From Helicobacter sp. (GTDB lineage: Bacteria > Campylobacterota > Campylobacteria > Campylobacterales > Helicobacteraceae): a DNA stretch of 9,610 bases. Positions 1 through 6,762 of the stretch are shown here, in pieces. How positions within the stretch are numbered: position 1 is the stretch's first letter; each line of letters begins with the position of its first letter. The position numbers were made by a program, and so were the translations under genes. Under the pieces are notes generated by a model. That model was given only the letters and a program-made list of their open reading frames with translations. It did not search any database and was not told the DNA's origin. Location: assembly GCA_022766795.1 (NCBI GenBank), contig JALEPE010000018.1, positions 1 to 9,610 on the forward strand, written 5' to 3'.

Positions 1-1026
1 TTGTAAAACATCTAGCATTTTGTTTAACACATTCTTTAATTCTACGAGTTGTGGATTGTGAGGATTCTCTATGATTCTTGCTGTTAAGTCTCCATTTTCT
101 ACTGCTTTAGCTGTCTCTGCAGATTGCTTAATAGCATTGGAATCTTGTTCTAAGCCTTTTTTAATATCTTCAACATTTGCATTAATTTCTTTAACCATTA
201 AGCCAAATTCATCGTTTGATTGCAAGGAAATCATCGGGCTGTGTGCGGAGCTATCACGAATAAATGCAAAGAAATTGCGTAGATTTGTCTGCACCACACT
301 CACGCTAGAAATAAGATTTTTATAAAATATCCAAAGCATTGGTGTAATCAGAATAAAGAAAAATAGCATTCCAATACCAAATGCTTGCGTTAGCTTAGCT
401 TGAATTGTAGCAATAATGCTTTTAGATGTTTCCCCTGTATACGTTGATAAAGTATCAATATACATTCCTGTGGATAACCAAATGTTATTTGTATTTGGAA
501 TCATTATCGCATAATTTAACTTCTCGGCTGTGCCTAAAGAGCCATCAGGCAAAGGTTTTGTGAAGGTGAAATGAACAAATTTTGTTTCTTTGTCTTGGTA
601 TTTTGCGATTTCAAAAAGATCGCGCACATAATACACGCCTTTGACATCTTTTGCGTCGTATAAAGGTTTGCCAATCAAATCTTTACGTATTGGGTGTGCC
701 ACAGGAGTGTGTTCTTTACAAGCGAAGAAATACCCGTTTTTATCCTCCTCAAAACGGAAATTTTCAATCGCCTTTGCGATGATTGCAATTTGTGAGTTCT
801 CATCAAGCCCAGCAACAAGTTCTCCAAGGGATTTTGCTAACGCATCTGTGCTTAATTTGATTTTTTCTTTTACTTCATATTCAAGTGCGCTGTGGATTGC
901 ATTGTAAGTGTCTGTTTCTATACTCTTTTTGTAATAAAAAACGATTCCGATCAGAAGAATGAACCCCACTAGCATATTGAATACTAACAGCAAAATTTTT
1001 GCTCGTAACGATAAATTCTTATACAT
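1..1026 (-). CDS. Methyl-accepting chemotaxis protein with single Cache sensor (C-terminus off-window)
   Basis: Transmembrane chemoreceptor that should bind a ligand outside the inner membrane and control CheA through a cytoplasmic hairpin. The frame is open for 342 codons from ATG at 1026 to the window edge, without a stop. Visible parts: TM1 at about residues 10-31; a periplasmic sensor at about 35-195 with the sCache_2-like run NGYFFACKEHTPVAHP (97-112), then IGKPLYDAKDVKGVYYVRDL (118-137); TM2 at about 212-234; then a HAMP-like linker at about 235-342. The linker motifs SNDEFG (270-275) and ENGDLTARI (310-318) resemble Campylobacter/Helicobacter receptors. The methylation helices and the conserved tip are beyond the edge. 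AGGAAAGGG lies 5-14 nt before the start (minus strand, 1032-1040), which supports this ATG. Ligand unknown; the family call is secure, the exact receptor is not. Confidence 0.9.
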   Translation of the reverse strand, partial: MYKNLSLRAKILLLVFNMLVGFILLIGIVFYYKKSIETDTYNAIHSALEYEVKEKIKLSTDALAKSLGELVAGLDENSQIAIIAKAIENFRFEEDKNGYFFACKEHTPVAHPIRKDLIGKPLYDAKDVKGVYYVRDLFEIAKYQDKETKFVHFTFTKPLPDGSLGTAEKLNYAIMIPNTNNIWLSTGMYIDTLSTYTGETSKSIIATIQAKLTQAFGIGMLFFFILITPMLWIFYKNLISSVSVVQTNLRNFFAFIRDSSAHSPMISLQSNDEFGLMVKEINANVEDIKKGLEQDSNAIKQSAETAKAVENGDLTARIIENPHNPQLVELKNVLNKMLDVLQ

Positions 1027-1072
1027 TTCTGCCCTTTCCTCTCTAAGCTTTAAAAATATAGAAAATGTTTTA

Positions 1073-1078
1073 ATTATA
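1073..1078 (-). promoter_or_regulatory. Probable -10 box for the chemoreceptor gene
   Basis: The minus strand reads TATAAT here, 47 nt before the receptor ATG, giving an expected transcript start near 1066 and a leader of about 40 nt. No clear -35 is seen, as is usual for Helicobacter housekeeping promoters. The box overlaps the end of the inverted repeat at 1077-1108. Inferred from sequence only; the region is very AT-rich, so a chance match is possible. Confidence 0.45.
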
Positions 1079-1108
1079 TAGTCTTTTTATTGAAAATTCA
1101 AGACTATA
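1077..1108. repeat. 9-bp perfect inverted repeat between rsmD and the chemoreceptor gene
   Basis: TATAGTCTT (1077-1085) is repeated inverted as AAGACTATA (1100-1108), with a 14-nt AT-rich loop. It lies just after the rsmD stop (1118-1120, minus strand). It could form a hairpin that ends the rsmD transcript, but no clean T-run follows on the minus strand, so it is not a classic intrinsic terminator. Because it touches the predicted -10 box, it might instead be an operator. The role is unresolved. Confidence 0.4.
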
Positions 1109-1117
1109 ATAGAAAAA

Positions 1118-1693
1118 CTACCCGAAATAACTTAAAGCACTTTTGCCAAAACACTTTGTCTTTAAATGTGTAAATGCGCCAATGCTTTTTGGAATCTCAA
1201 GATTTGTTTCATGTTCTAGGACAACGCATTTAAACACGGCATTATCTAATTTTTCTACCATAGCAAAACATTTTTGGTAAATATCTTGCATATTTTCACG
1301 GACAGAAAAGGGTGGGTCAATATATCCAATACAAGGAGATTTAACAAACTCTAATATAGAAGGGTATAAGTGAAAAGTGTCCCCAAGGATTAAACGATAT
1401 TTTTTAGAATCACAAATATTTTTGAGATTGGATTCCAATACGGCAAAGCTTTTATTGTTTTGTTCGCAAAACACTGCAAACTCTGCCCCTCTGCTTAAAG
1501 CCTCTATGCCAATACTGCCACTACCGGCAAAAAATTCTACAAAATAAGCACCGACAATCCCGACATTTAGCGTATTAAAAAGTGATTCTTTTAAAATTGC
1601 CTTAGAAGATCGTGTTACCTCTAGCGGTGCCATTTGGAGATTCCGTCCTTTATAGATTCCGCCGATAATTTTTAGAGTTTTATTCTTAGGCAT
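1118..1693 (-). CDS. rsmD: 16S rRNA (guanine-966-N2)-methyltransferase RsmD
   Basis: SAM-dependent methyltransferase that modifies a guanine of 16S rRNA (G966 in E. coli numbering) during small-subunit assembly. The 191-residue length fits the family. Visible: an N-terminal substrate-binding segment IIGGIYKGR (9-17); the family run TRSSKAILKESLFNTL (27-42, RsmD normally has TRPT..VRESLFN); SAM motif I VEFFAGSGSIGIEALSRGA (52-70); an acidic GD at 104-105; and the catalytic DPPF (126-129). The start overlaps the upstream gene's end by 8 nt (1686-1693). No good Shine-Dalgarno is seen before the ATG, so translation is probably coupled to that gene. The stop is TAG at 1118-1120. Neighbouring flagellar and chemotaxis genes look unrelated to its role. 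Confident family assignment. Confidence 0.92.
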   Translation of the reverse strand: MPKNKTLKIIGGIYKGRNLQMAPLEVTRSSKAILKESLFNTLNVGIVGAYFVEFFAGSGSIGIEALSRGAEFAVFCEQNNKSFAVLESNLKNICDSKKYRLILGDTFHLYPSILEFVKSPCIGYIDPPFSVRENMQDIYQKCFAMVEKLDNAVFKCVVLEHETNLEIPKSIGAFTHLKTKCFGKSALSYFG

Positions 1694-2153
1694 TCTTGTA
1701 ACTTAAGTGTTCTAAAATTGCTGTTTCAATCTCCTTTGCGTAACGTCTTAAAATATCTTCTAGCTTTGCGTTTAAAGCGGAATCTTGACTAATAAGCGGA
1801 ATCTCTAGCGTATTTTGTATATTGGGAGATTCTATTTTTGAGCCTATAAAGCTTGCACTTGTTGCATTTATTGCTTTAATATCGCGCATTTCTTGCGCCA
1901 TATCATCACTTAAACGACCACCTTTTAAGGATTGATAAAAAGTGTCTAATTCTTGTAGCAATAACTCACGCGTAAAGGGGATTTTAAGGTTTGCACCTTC
2001 AAAATCGCCGATTAAAAATACCGGCTTTTGTGATTCCACAGGTTGTGTTGCCACAACAAAATCACAAAGTTTATAACTAGTTAAATATTCTTTTAAATAC
2101 ATTTCCAAACTTCTATCTAGCAATAAGGAATCGCAAATTAACGCAATTTTCAT
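1686..2153 (-). CDS. Conserved-looking protein of unknown function, 155 aa
   Basis: I do not recognise a named family. The chosen start is ATG at 2153 (product MKIALICDS...). A frame extension to ATG 2168 exists, but only the 2153 start has a good Shine-Dalgarno (AAGGA, 6-nt spacing), and the predicted transcript start near 2176 leaves 2168 almost no leader. Residues 1-75 alternate short hydrophobic strands and helices: KIALICD (2-8), CDFVVA (30-35), PVFLIGD (44-50), then IPFTRELLLQEL (58-69). This gives a vague likeness to a shortened response-regulator receiver fold, which is speculation. The C-terminal part (about 85-155) is polar, with a helix-rich end (about 128-152). No signal peptide or membrane segment. 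It overlaps rsmD by 8 nt, so the two are surely co-transcribed; a role near rRNA or ribosome work is only guilt by association. Confidence 0.75.
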   Translation of the reverse strand: MKIALICDSLLLDRSLEMYLKEYLTSYKLCDFVVATQPVESQKPVFLIGDFEGANLKIPFTRELLLQELDTFYQSLKGGRLSDDMAQEMRDIKAINATSASFIGSKIESPNIQNTLEIPLISQDSALNAKLEDILRRYAKEIETAILEHLSYKNA

Positions 2154-2159
2154 AAATAA

Positions 2160-2164
2160 TCCTT
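2160..2164 (-). promoter_or_regulatory. Ribosome binding site that decides the start of the 155-aa gene
   Basis: The minus strand reads AAGGA followed by 6 nt and ATG at 2153. The alternative ATG at 2168 has no purine-rich site in front of it, so the shorter product is preferred. Confidence 0.65.
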
Positions 2165-2182
2165 GCATAAAGCATTGATGAG

Positions 2183-2188
2183 ATTATA
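2183..2188 (-). promoter_or_regulatory. Probable -10 box for the 155-aa gene and rsmD
   Basis: The minus strand reads CGCTATAATCTC, with TATAAT about 30 nt before the chosen ATG (2153). The expected transcript start is near 2176, giving a leader of about 20-25 nt. It is divergent from the aroQ promoter 45-50 nt away. No convincing -35 is seen. The perfect hexamer and fitting spacing make it plausible. Confidence 0.55.
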
Positions 2189-2230
2189 GCGGAATCTTTT
2201 AGGGTAAAACGCCATATTTTAAAATCTTTT

Positions 2231-2239
2231 TGCTATAAT
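2231..2239 (+). promoter_or_regulatory. Extended -10 promoter of the aroQ-flagellar gene block
   Basis: TGCTATAAT (2231-2239) is a perfect extended -10 (TGN plus TATAAT), preceded by an AT-rich stretch with T-tracts, as in Helicobacter sigma-80 (vegetative) promoters. The predicted transcript start is near 2246, with a short leader to aroQ ATG at 2271. AAGGAG at 2259-2264 is the Shine-Dalgarno. This is the only obvious promoter before the nine-gene plus-strand block, so it may drive the early flagellar genes with the housekeeping genes. Internal promoters cannot be excluded. Confidence 0.65.
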
Positions 2240-2270
2240 TTAAAAATTTTTAATTTAAAAGGAGTAAATT

Positions 2271-2771
2271 ATGAAAGTGATGATTATTCAAGGACCAAAC
2301 TTAAATATGTTAGGTGTTCGTGATCCTCGTCTTTATGGACCTGTAAAACTTGAAACAATCCATGAAAATATCCAACGTCAAGCGCAAGAAACAGGCGTAG
2401 AAGTGAGCTTTTTTCAAAGTAATTTTGAAGGGGAAATTGTTGATAAAATTCAAGAATGCTTTGGTGTGTATGATGGAATCATTATTAATCCTGCTGCGTA
2501 TTCACACACTTCTGTCGCAATCCGCGATGCGATTTCTGCAGTGAATTTACCAACCATTGAAGTGCATCTTAGCAATATCCACGCAAGGGAGGAATTCCGA
2601 CAAAAGAGCTTAACGGCTGCGGTTTGTTCAGGTGTGATTGCAGGATTTGGACCACTTGGTTACCACCTAGCATTAAATGGTTTAGTGCAAATTATCGGCG
2701 AGTTAAATGCGGTTAAAGAAATGCGCAAACAGCGTGCTGCTCAAGCTCAATCGCAACCACAACAACAATAA
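2271..2771 (+). CDS. aroQ: 3-dehydroquinate dehydratase, type II
   Basis: Cytosolic type II dehydroquinase converting 3-dehydroquinate to 3-dehydroshikimate, the third step of the shikimate pathway. The 166-residue length is slightly above the usual 145-150. Visible: GPNLN (8-12); lid residues R17 and catalytic Y22 (in DPRLYG); SNFEGEIVDKIQE (50-62); INPAAYSHTS with N73 and H79; EVHLSNIHAREEFR with E97, catalytic H99 and R110. The FEGEIVDKIQE run closely resembles H. pylori AroQ as I recall it. The extra length is a low-complexity Gln/Ala tail (154-166) partly encoded by CAA repeats. It is the first gene of the plus-strand block, with a strong AAGGAG site 6 nt before the ATG. The active site appears intact. 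Confidence 0.96.
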   Translation: MKVMIIQGPNLNMLGVRDPRLYGPVKLETIHENIQRQAQETGVEVSFFQSNFEGEIVDKIQECFGVYDGIIINPAAYSHTSVAIRDAISAVNLPTIEVHLSNIHAREEFRQKSLTAAVCSGVIAGFGPLGYHLALNGLVQIIGELNAVKEMRKQRAAQAQSQPQQQ

Positions 2772-2792
2772 CTATAGTTTTAAGGAGGGCAA

Positions 2793-3842
2793 ATGGAAAA
2801 TTTTATCATCAAAGATGAAAATGCCCTTTATTTTGAAGTGGGTTATAGTTGTGATAATGCCTTATTTATCGCATTTGGCGATAAGGGGTATTTTATCACA
2901 GATGGACGTTATGCTACGGAGGCAAAGGAGTATTTAAAACACGATAAATATGATGTTTCTTTGATTATTTCTCACGATTTGGTACGTTCAGCGCGTTTGA
3001 TTTTAAAAAAATACGAAAAATCCACGCTTATTTACAATCCACAAGAGTTTTCCGTTTTTGTGTTTGAGAAACTAACCAGCAATTTGAACCTTAATTTTAA
3101 GCCTAAGCTGAATTTTCACCAAGAAAAGCGTATTATTAAAACAAGTGAAGAGATTGCATTGTTAGAGTATTCTCAAACATTAAATTTTCAGGCATTTAGC
3201 AAGTTTGCAAAGTTTCTAAATAAAAGAAGCAAGGGTTGTATGGAATCGTATTTACACTATAAGGCACAGGGTTATTTAACCCAAAAAGGTGCGTATGATT
3301 TAAGCTTCAATCCTATTGTTGGTATCAATGCAAATGCAGCAAAACCTCACGCCTTACCCTCTAATGACAAATTGCAAAAAGGCGACTTATTGCTTTTGGA
3401 CGCAGGGTTAAAATACAAACGCTATTGCTCGGATATGACGCGCACAGGATATTTTGGCAAAAATGGCATAAACTTTAAAAAATCACAAATCTTTAATGAT
3501 AAGCAACTGCAAAAAATTTACGATATTGTCTTAAAGGCGCAAGAAGTAGCGATTAAGGGTGCAAAGCCCGGAATGTTAGCTTCTGAAGTGGATTCTTTAG
3601 CGCGTAATGTGATTGATAAAGCAGGGTATGGTAAATATTTTGTGCATTCCACAGGACACGGAATCGGGCTTGATATCCACGAGTTACCTATTATTTCCTC
3701 ACACTCTAAAACAATTTTGCAAGAGGGAATGGTATTCTCCATTGAGCCGGGTATTTATATTCCGAATCGTTATGGTGTTAGGATTGAGGATTTAGTGGTA
3801 TTGGAATCCAAAGGCGCGCGTATTATTGGAGAAGTGGAATAA
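2793..3842 (+). CDS. pepQ: M24 metallopeptidase, Xaa-Pro aminopeptidase/dipeptidase type
   Basis: Cytosolic metal-dependent peptidase that cleaves peptides next to proline and helps recycle peptides. The 349-residue length fits short PepQ/YpdF-like enzymes. Residues 1-115 form the creatinase N-terminal domain (FITDGRY at 34-40); 116-349 form the pita-bread catalytic domain. All five dinuclear metal ligands are visible: D203 (LLLDAGL), D214 (CSDMTRTG), H289 (HSTGHGIGLDIHE), E318 (FSIEPGIY) and E332 (GVRIEDLV), plus H186 and H296 near the active site. The start has a very strong AAGGAGG at 2782-2788. It begins 21 nt after aroQ, and its TAA overlaps the folK ATG (TAATG). The H. pylori counterpart at this position is HP1037. 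Exact substrate (dipeptidase or aminopeptidase) cannot be settled from sequence. Confidence 0.93.
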   Translation: MENFIIKDENALYFEVGYSCDNALFIAFGDKGYFITDGRYATEAKEYLKHDKYDVSLIISHDLVRSARLILKKYEKSTLIYNPQEFSVFVFEKLTSNLNLNFKPKLNFHQEKRIIKTSEEIALLEYSQTLNFQAFSKFAKFLNKRSKGCMESYLHYKAQGYLTQKGAYDLSFNPIVGINANAAKPHALPSNDKLQKGDLLLLDAGLKYKRYCSDMTRTGYFGKNGINFKKSQIFNDKQLQKIYDIVLKAQEVAIKGAKPGMLASEVDSLARNVIDKAGYGKYFVHSTGHGIGLDIHELPIISSHSKTILQEGMVFSIEPGIYIPNRYGVRIEDLVVLESKGARIIGEVE

Positions 3843-4444
3843 TGGCACACATTATGCGTTTTAAGAGTTGCCATTATTATGGGGTGAAAACTTATCGCAC
3901 ATATTCTATTGCAAAGGATTGTGTGTGGTTTATGCCCACTGATAAAGCATATAGGAATCCTAAATTCACTTTAGCAAAGATTCCAGCGTTTAATAATGCG
4001 CGTTTTATTAGTCCTTATCGTTTTTTTAAGGAATATACGCAATTAAAGCATTATGTTATTTTAGGAATCGGAGCGAATTGTGGGGAGTGTTTAGTAACAT
4101 TTTGGAAGCTTTTTAAACGCTTAAAAGATAAAAATGTTATAATCGCAACTTCACCGATTTTAAAAAATCCAGCCTTTGGCTATACTGCACAAGCAGATTT
4201 TTATAATGCGGTTGTGTGGCTAAAGACAAGGCTTGGAATCGCAGAATTTTGGAGTTTGTGTGCATATTTAGAGCGAAGCTTTGGGAGGAATCGCAAACGT
4301 CCTTTTAAAAATGCTCCACGCACTTTAGATTTAGATATTATCGGCTTTAAGGATAAACGTATTGCTGTTGGTGGGCTAGTGATTCCACACCAAGAATGGG
4401 ATAGGCGTTTGAGCGTTAAGATTCCGTTATTTAGTAAAATTTAA
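3842..4444 (+). CDS. folK: HPPK (6-hydroxymethyl-dihydropterin pyrophosphokinase) with N-terminal extension
   Basis: Transfers pyrophosphate from ATP to 6-hydroxymethyl-7,8-dihydropterin in folate synthesis. The catalytic domain is residues 70-200: HYVILGIGANCGE (70-82, family GSN.G), TSPILKNPAF (103-112), DFYNAVV (119-125), ERSFGRNRKRP (144-154), APRTLDLDII (158-167) with Mg ligands D163 and D165, and the conserved PH (182-183). A typical HPPK is about 160 residues; this one has 69 extra N-terminal residues, rich in Lys, Arg, Tyr and Phe, with no motif I recognise and no membrane segment. The ATG at 3842 overlaps the pepQ stop by one base, with GGAG about 10 nt upstream; M5 (ATG at 3854) is an alternative. 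Neither alternative removes the extension. Pathway role is secure; extension role unknown. Confidence 0.92.
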   Translation: MAHIMRFKSCHYYGVKTYRTYSIAKDCVWFMPTDKAYRNPKFTLAKIPAFNNARFISPYRFFKEYTQLKHYVILGIGANCGECLVTFWKLFKRLKDKNVIIATSPILKNPAFGYTAQADFYNAVVWLKTRLGIAEFWSLCAYLERSFGRNRKRPFKNAPRTLDLDIIGFKDKRIAVGGLVIPHQEWDRRLSVKIPLFSKI

Positions 4445-4448
4445 GTTT

Positions 4449-4453
4449 GGGAG
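4449..4453 (+). promoter_or_regulatory. Weak ribosome binding site for flhF, favours ATG 4464 over TTG 4455
   Basis: GGGAG lies 10 nt before ATG 4464 but only 1 nt before an in-frame TTG at 4455, which is too close to use. The ATG start also gives MKLFTYTAET, matching the beginning of FlhF proteins. Confidence 0.5.
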
Positions 4454-4463
4454 TTTGGAATTT

Positions 4464-5885
4464 ATGAAATTATTTACCTATACTGCGGAGACTTCAGCGC
4501 AGGCACTTGCGGAAGCTAAAAAGGAGCTTGGCGATGAGTTTTCCATTATCAACCAAAAGAAGCTAAGTGATGGAAGCTATGAAGTTTCTGTTGCCATTAG
4601 TGAGGAGGATTTAAAGGAAGCCAAAGTGAAGCAGCAAAATACTACCCAGACACCCATTAAAACTAATAACATTGCCGAGAGATTAGAACTCATCGCACAA
4701 AAAGAGATTGAGCGCAAACGGCTTGCGCAAAATGCGCCTACGCTCCCAGAAGATGTTTCCTTGCAACTCTCCGATGCGGTGCGTCAAATCTCACAAATTG
4801 CGGGTGTTGCTAGTAAGATTCCTCCAAAATCTCCCTATTCACAAATCACTAAAGAATCCGATTCCAATAATCCTGCCAACAAAGAAGCCCCAAGAGAAAA
4901 AGAGCAAAAATCAAAGGAAAACAAAGAATCCCAAACGGAAAACAAAAAGAAAGATTCCACATTGGAATCCAATGATTTGCGCATTATACGCGGTGAAATT
5001 GATAGACTAAACGATAAGCTAAAATTGATTCAAAATATGTTTTGGGAGGAGAGAGGACCTAAACGCGATGGCTTGATTATCCCGCACGAATTTGCAGAGA
5101 TTTACAGAATCACCAAAGCAAGCGGTATGGCAAAAGAGCATTTAGAGAAAATTATGCAGCTCACCTTAGAGCTAATGCCGATTAAAATGCGTGAAAACTC
5201 TGTGCTTATCAAGCGATACTTTAGAGAGGTTTTGCGCAAAATGGTGTATGCAAGGGCAGAGAATCTAAGCAGCAATGCAAAAAATATTATGATGCTAGTT
5301 GGTCCCACAGGTGTGGGAAAAACAACCACTCTTGCAAAGCTTGCTGCGCGTTATTCTAGGCTGCTGAACAAAAACTACAAAGTGGGGATCATCACGCTAG
5401 ATACTTATAGAATCGGTGCGGTGGATCAGCTAATGTTTTATGCAAAAAAAATGAAACTAAGCATTGATACGGTGGTGGATACAGAGGAGTTTGTCAATGC
5501 GCTAGATTCCTTGAAATATTGTGATTATATCTTGATTGACACGGTGGGTAGCTCCCAGCACGATAGAGCAAAGCTAGAATCCCTAAAAAGCTTTGTCAAT
5601 GCCGACCCAAATACAAAGATTGATGTCAGCCTTGTAATGAGCGCGACAACAAAATATGAGGATTTAAAGGACATTTACCATACTTTTTCTATGCTGGGGA
5701 TTGATACTTTGCTTTTTACAAAACTTGATGAAACGCATAGTTATGGAAATATTTTCTCTTTGGTTTATGACACCAAAAAGCCGGTGAGTTACTTCTCTAT
5801 CGGGCAGGAAGTGCCTAATGATTTGAATGTTGCAACCAGCGATTTCTTAATTGATTGTTTGCTTGATGGTTTGATTAAGGGCTAA
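4464..5885 (+). CDS. flhF: Flagellar biosynthesis SRP-family GTPase FlhF
   Basis: Sets the polar site and number of flagella, working at the inner membrane; in epsilonproteobacteria it is also needed for flagellar gene expression. 473 residues from ATG 4464. Residues 1-55 are the FlhF N-domain start (MKLFTYTAETSAQALAEAK). About 120-170 is a low-complexity Lys/Glu/Asn/Ser linker. From about 205 comes the helical N-domain, followed by the G domain: P-loop GPTGVGKT (280-287), LDTYRIGAVDQ (312-322), DTVGSSQHD (359-367), TKLDE (419-423) and GQEVPNDL (447-454). G3 reads DTVGSS where SRP GTPases usually have DTAGR, while the magnesium-binding Asp is kept. It lies 19 nt after folK and 1 nt before flhG, its usual partner. 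Confident. Confidence 0.96.
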   Translation: MKLFTYTAETSAQALAEAKKELGDEFSIINQKKLSDGSYEVSVAISEEDLKEAKVKQQNTTQTPIKTNNIAERLELIAQKEIERKRLAQNAPTLPEDVSLQLSDAVRQISQIAGVASKIPPKSPYSQITKESDSNNPANKEAPREKEQKSKENKESQTENKKKDSTLESNDLRIIRGEIDRLNDKLKLIQNMFWEERGPKRDGLIIPHEFAEIYRITKASGMAKEHLEKIMQLTLELMPIKMRENSVLIKRYFREVLRKMVYARAENLSSNAKNIMMLVGPTGVGKTTTLAKLAARYSRLLNKNYKVGIITLDTYRIGAVDQLMFYAKKMKLSIDTVVDTEEFVNALDSLKYCDYILIDTVGSSQHDRAKLESLKSFVNADPNTKIDVSLVMSATTKYEDLKDIYHTFSMLGIDTLLFTKLDETHSYGNIFSLVYDTKKPVSYFSIGQEVPNDLNVATSDFLIDCLLDGLIKG

Positions 5886-5886
5886 G

Positions 5887-6744
5887 ATGAAAAATCAAGC
5901 GGCAAACTTAGATCTTCTTGTGGAATCCCCAAAAGCTTCTAGCACAAAGTTTATCACGATTACAAGCGGCAAAGGTGGGGTGGGAAAATCCACTTTTAGT
6001 GCGAATCTTGCCTACAAGCTTTGGCAATTAGGCTTTAAAGTTGGAATCTTTGATGCGGATATTGGACTTGCAAATTTGGATATTATGTTTGGTGTGCGTT
6101 GCGAGAAAAACCTCTTGCACGTCTTGAAAAACCAAGCAAAGCTTAAGGATATTATTGTCCCCATAGAGCGGAATCTCTATTTGATTCCGGGCGATTCAGG
6201 CACGGATATTTTTCGCTACAAAAGTGAATTTATGTTTGAAACACTCATTGAGGATTCTGCATTTTTGGATGGATTGGACTTTGTCATTATTGATACAGGA
6301 GCAGGAATTGGGGAATACACACAAACCTTTTTGAAAAATAGTGATGAGGCGATTGTCATTACGATTCCAGATCCTGCAGCAATCACAGACGCATACGCAA
6401 CCATTAAACTTGCGGCAAACTTCAAAGAGCGCATTTTTATGCTCATTAATATGGCAAAAAACAACGAGGAAGCGCAAATGATTTTTCAAAAAGTGCAAAA
6501 AATCGCCCAAACAAATATCGGCAATGTGAAGCTAGAACTCATTGGAAAGCTGACGAAAACAAACCTCATTAATTATTACAGCAAGAATCGCGGAATCTTT
6601 GTGAAAATAGAGCCAAACGCTGCACCCTCTTTAGAAATTGAAGAGATTGCAAGAAATCTTGCGAAAAAATTGGAACGAAATGTGCTAGTGCAAGAAGATA
6701 AACGATTTGGTAGATTCTTAAAAAAGATTCTAGGTCATTTTTAG
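5887..6744 (+). CDS. flhG: Flagellar number regulator FlhG (MinD/ParA-type ATPase, YlxH)
   Basis: MinD-like ATPase that limits flagellar number by acting on FlhF; in C. jejuni it also affects division-site placement. 285 residues. Visible: deviant Walker A GKGGVGKST (28-36) with signature K29 and K34; A' motif FDADIGLANLDIMFG (55-69) with D56; Walker B VIIDTGAGIG (133-142) with D136; and a C-terminal amphipathic helix FGRFLKKILGHF (274-285), as expected for a MinD-type membrane anchor. The N-terminal run NQAANL (3-8) resembles the DQAxxLR helix that activates FlhF in other species. ATG follows the flhF stop by 1 nt, with AAGGG inside the end of flhF, so the two are translationally linked. Confident. 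Confidence 0.95.
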   Translation: MKNQAANLDLLVESPKASSTKFITITSGKGGVGKSTFSANLAYKLWQLGFKVGIFDADIGLANLDIMFGVRCEKNLLHVLKNQAKLKDIIVPIERNLYLIPGDSGTDIFRYKSEFMFETLIEDSAFLDGLDFVIIDTGAGIGEYTQTFLKNSDEAIVITIPDPAAITDAYATIKLAANFKERIFMLINMAKNNEEAQMIFQKVQKIAQTNIGNVKLELIGKLTKTNLINYYSKNRGIFVKIEPNAAPSLEIEEIARNLAKKLERNVLVQEDKRFGRFLKKILGHF

Positions 6745-6762
6745 GAAATAGAAGGAAACAAA

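Noticed and set aside
71..907. Plus-strand open frames of 84 and 88 codons (71-325, 641-907)
   Set aside because: They lie antisense to the chemoreceptor, whose 342-codon frame is open throughout and has clear domains; the plus-strand frames have no ribosome site or recognisable motif.
2154..2168. Longer start (ATG 2168) for the 155-aa gene
   Set aside because: No Shine-Dalgarno before it, while AAGGA is well placed for ATG 2153; it would also lie almost at the predicted transcript start.
4135..4143. Extended -10 like TGTTATAAT inside folK as an flhF promoter
   Set aside because: Good match to an extended -10, but more than 300 nt before flhF, and similar TATAAT strings occur by chance in this AT-rich coding DNA (for example 4202). 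Worth remembering if 5'-end data show a start here.
4455..4463. TTG start at 4455 for flhF
   Set aside because: GGGAG is only 1 nt upstream, and the ATG at 4464 gives the usual FlhF N-terminus.
5102..6510. Minus-strand open frames opposite flhF and flhG
   Set aside because: They mirror conserved GTPase and ATPase coding sequence and show no independent start signals or motifs.
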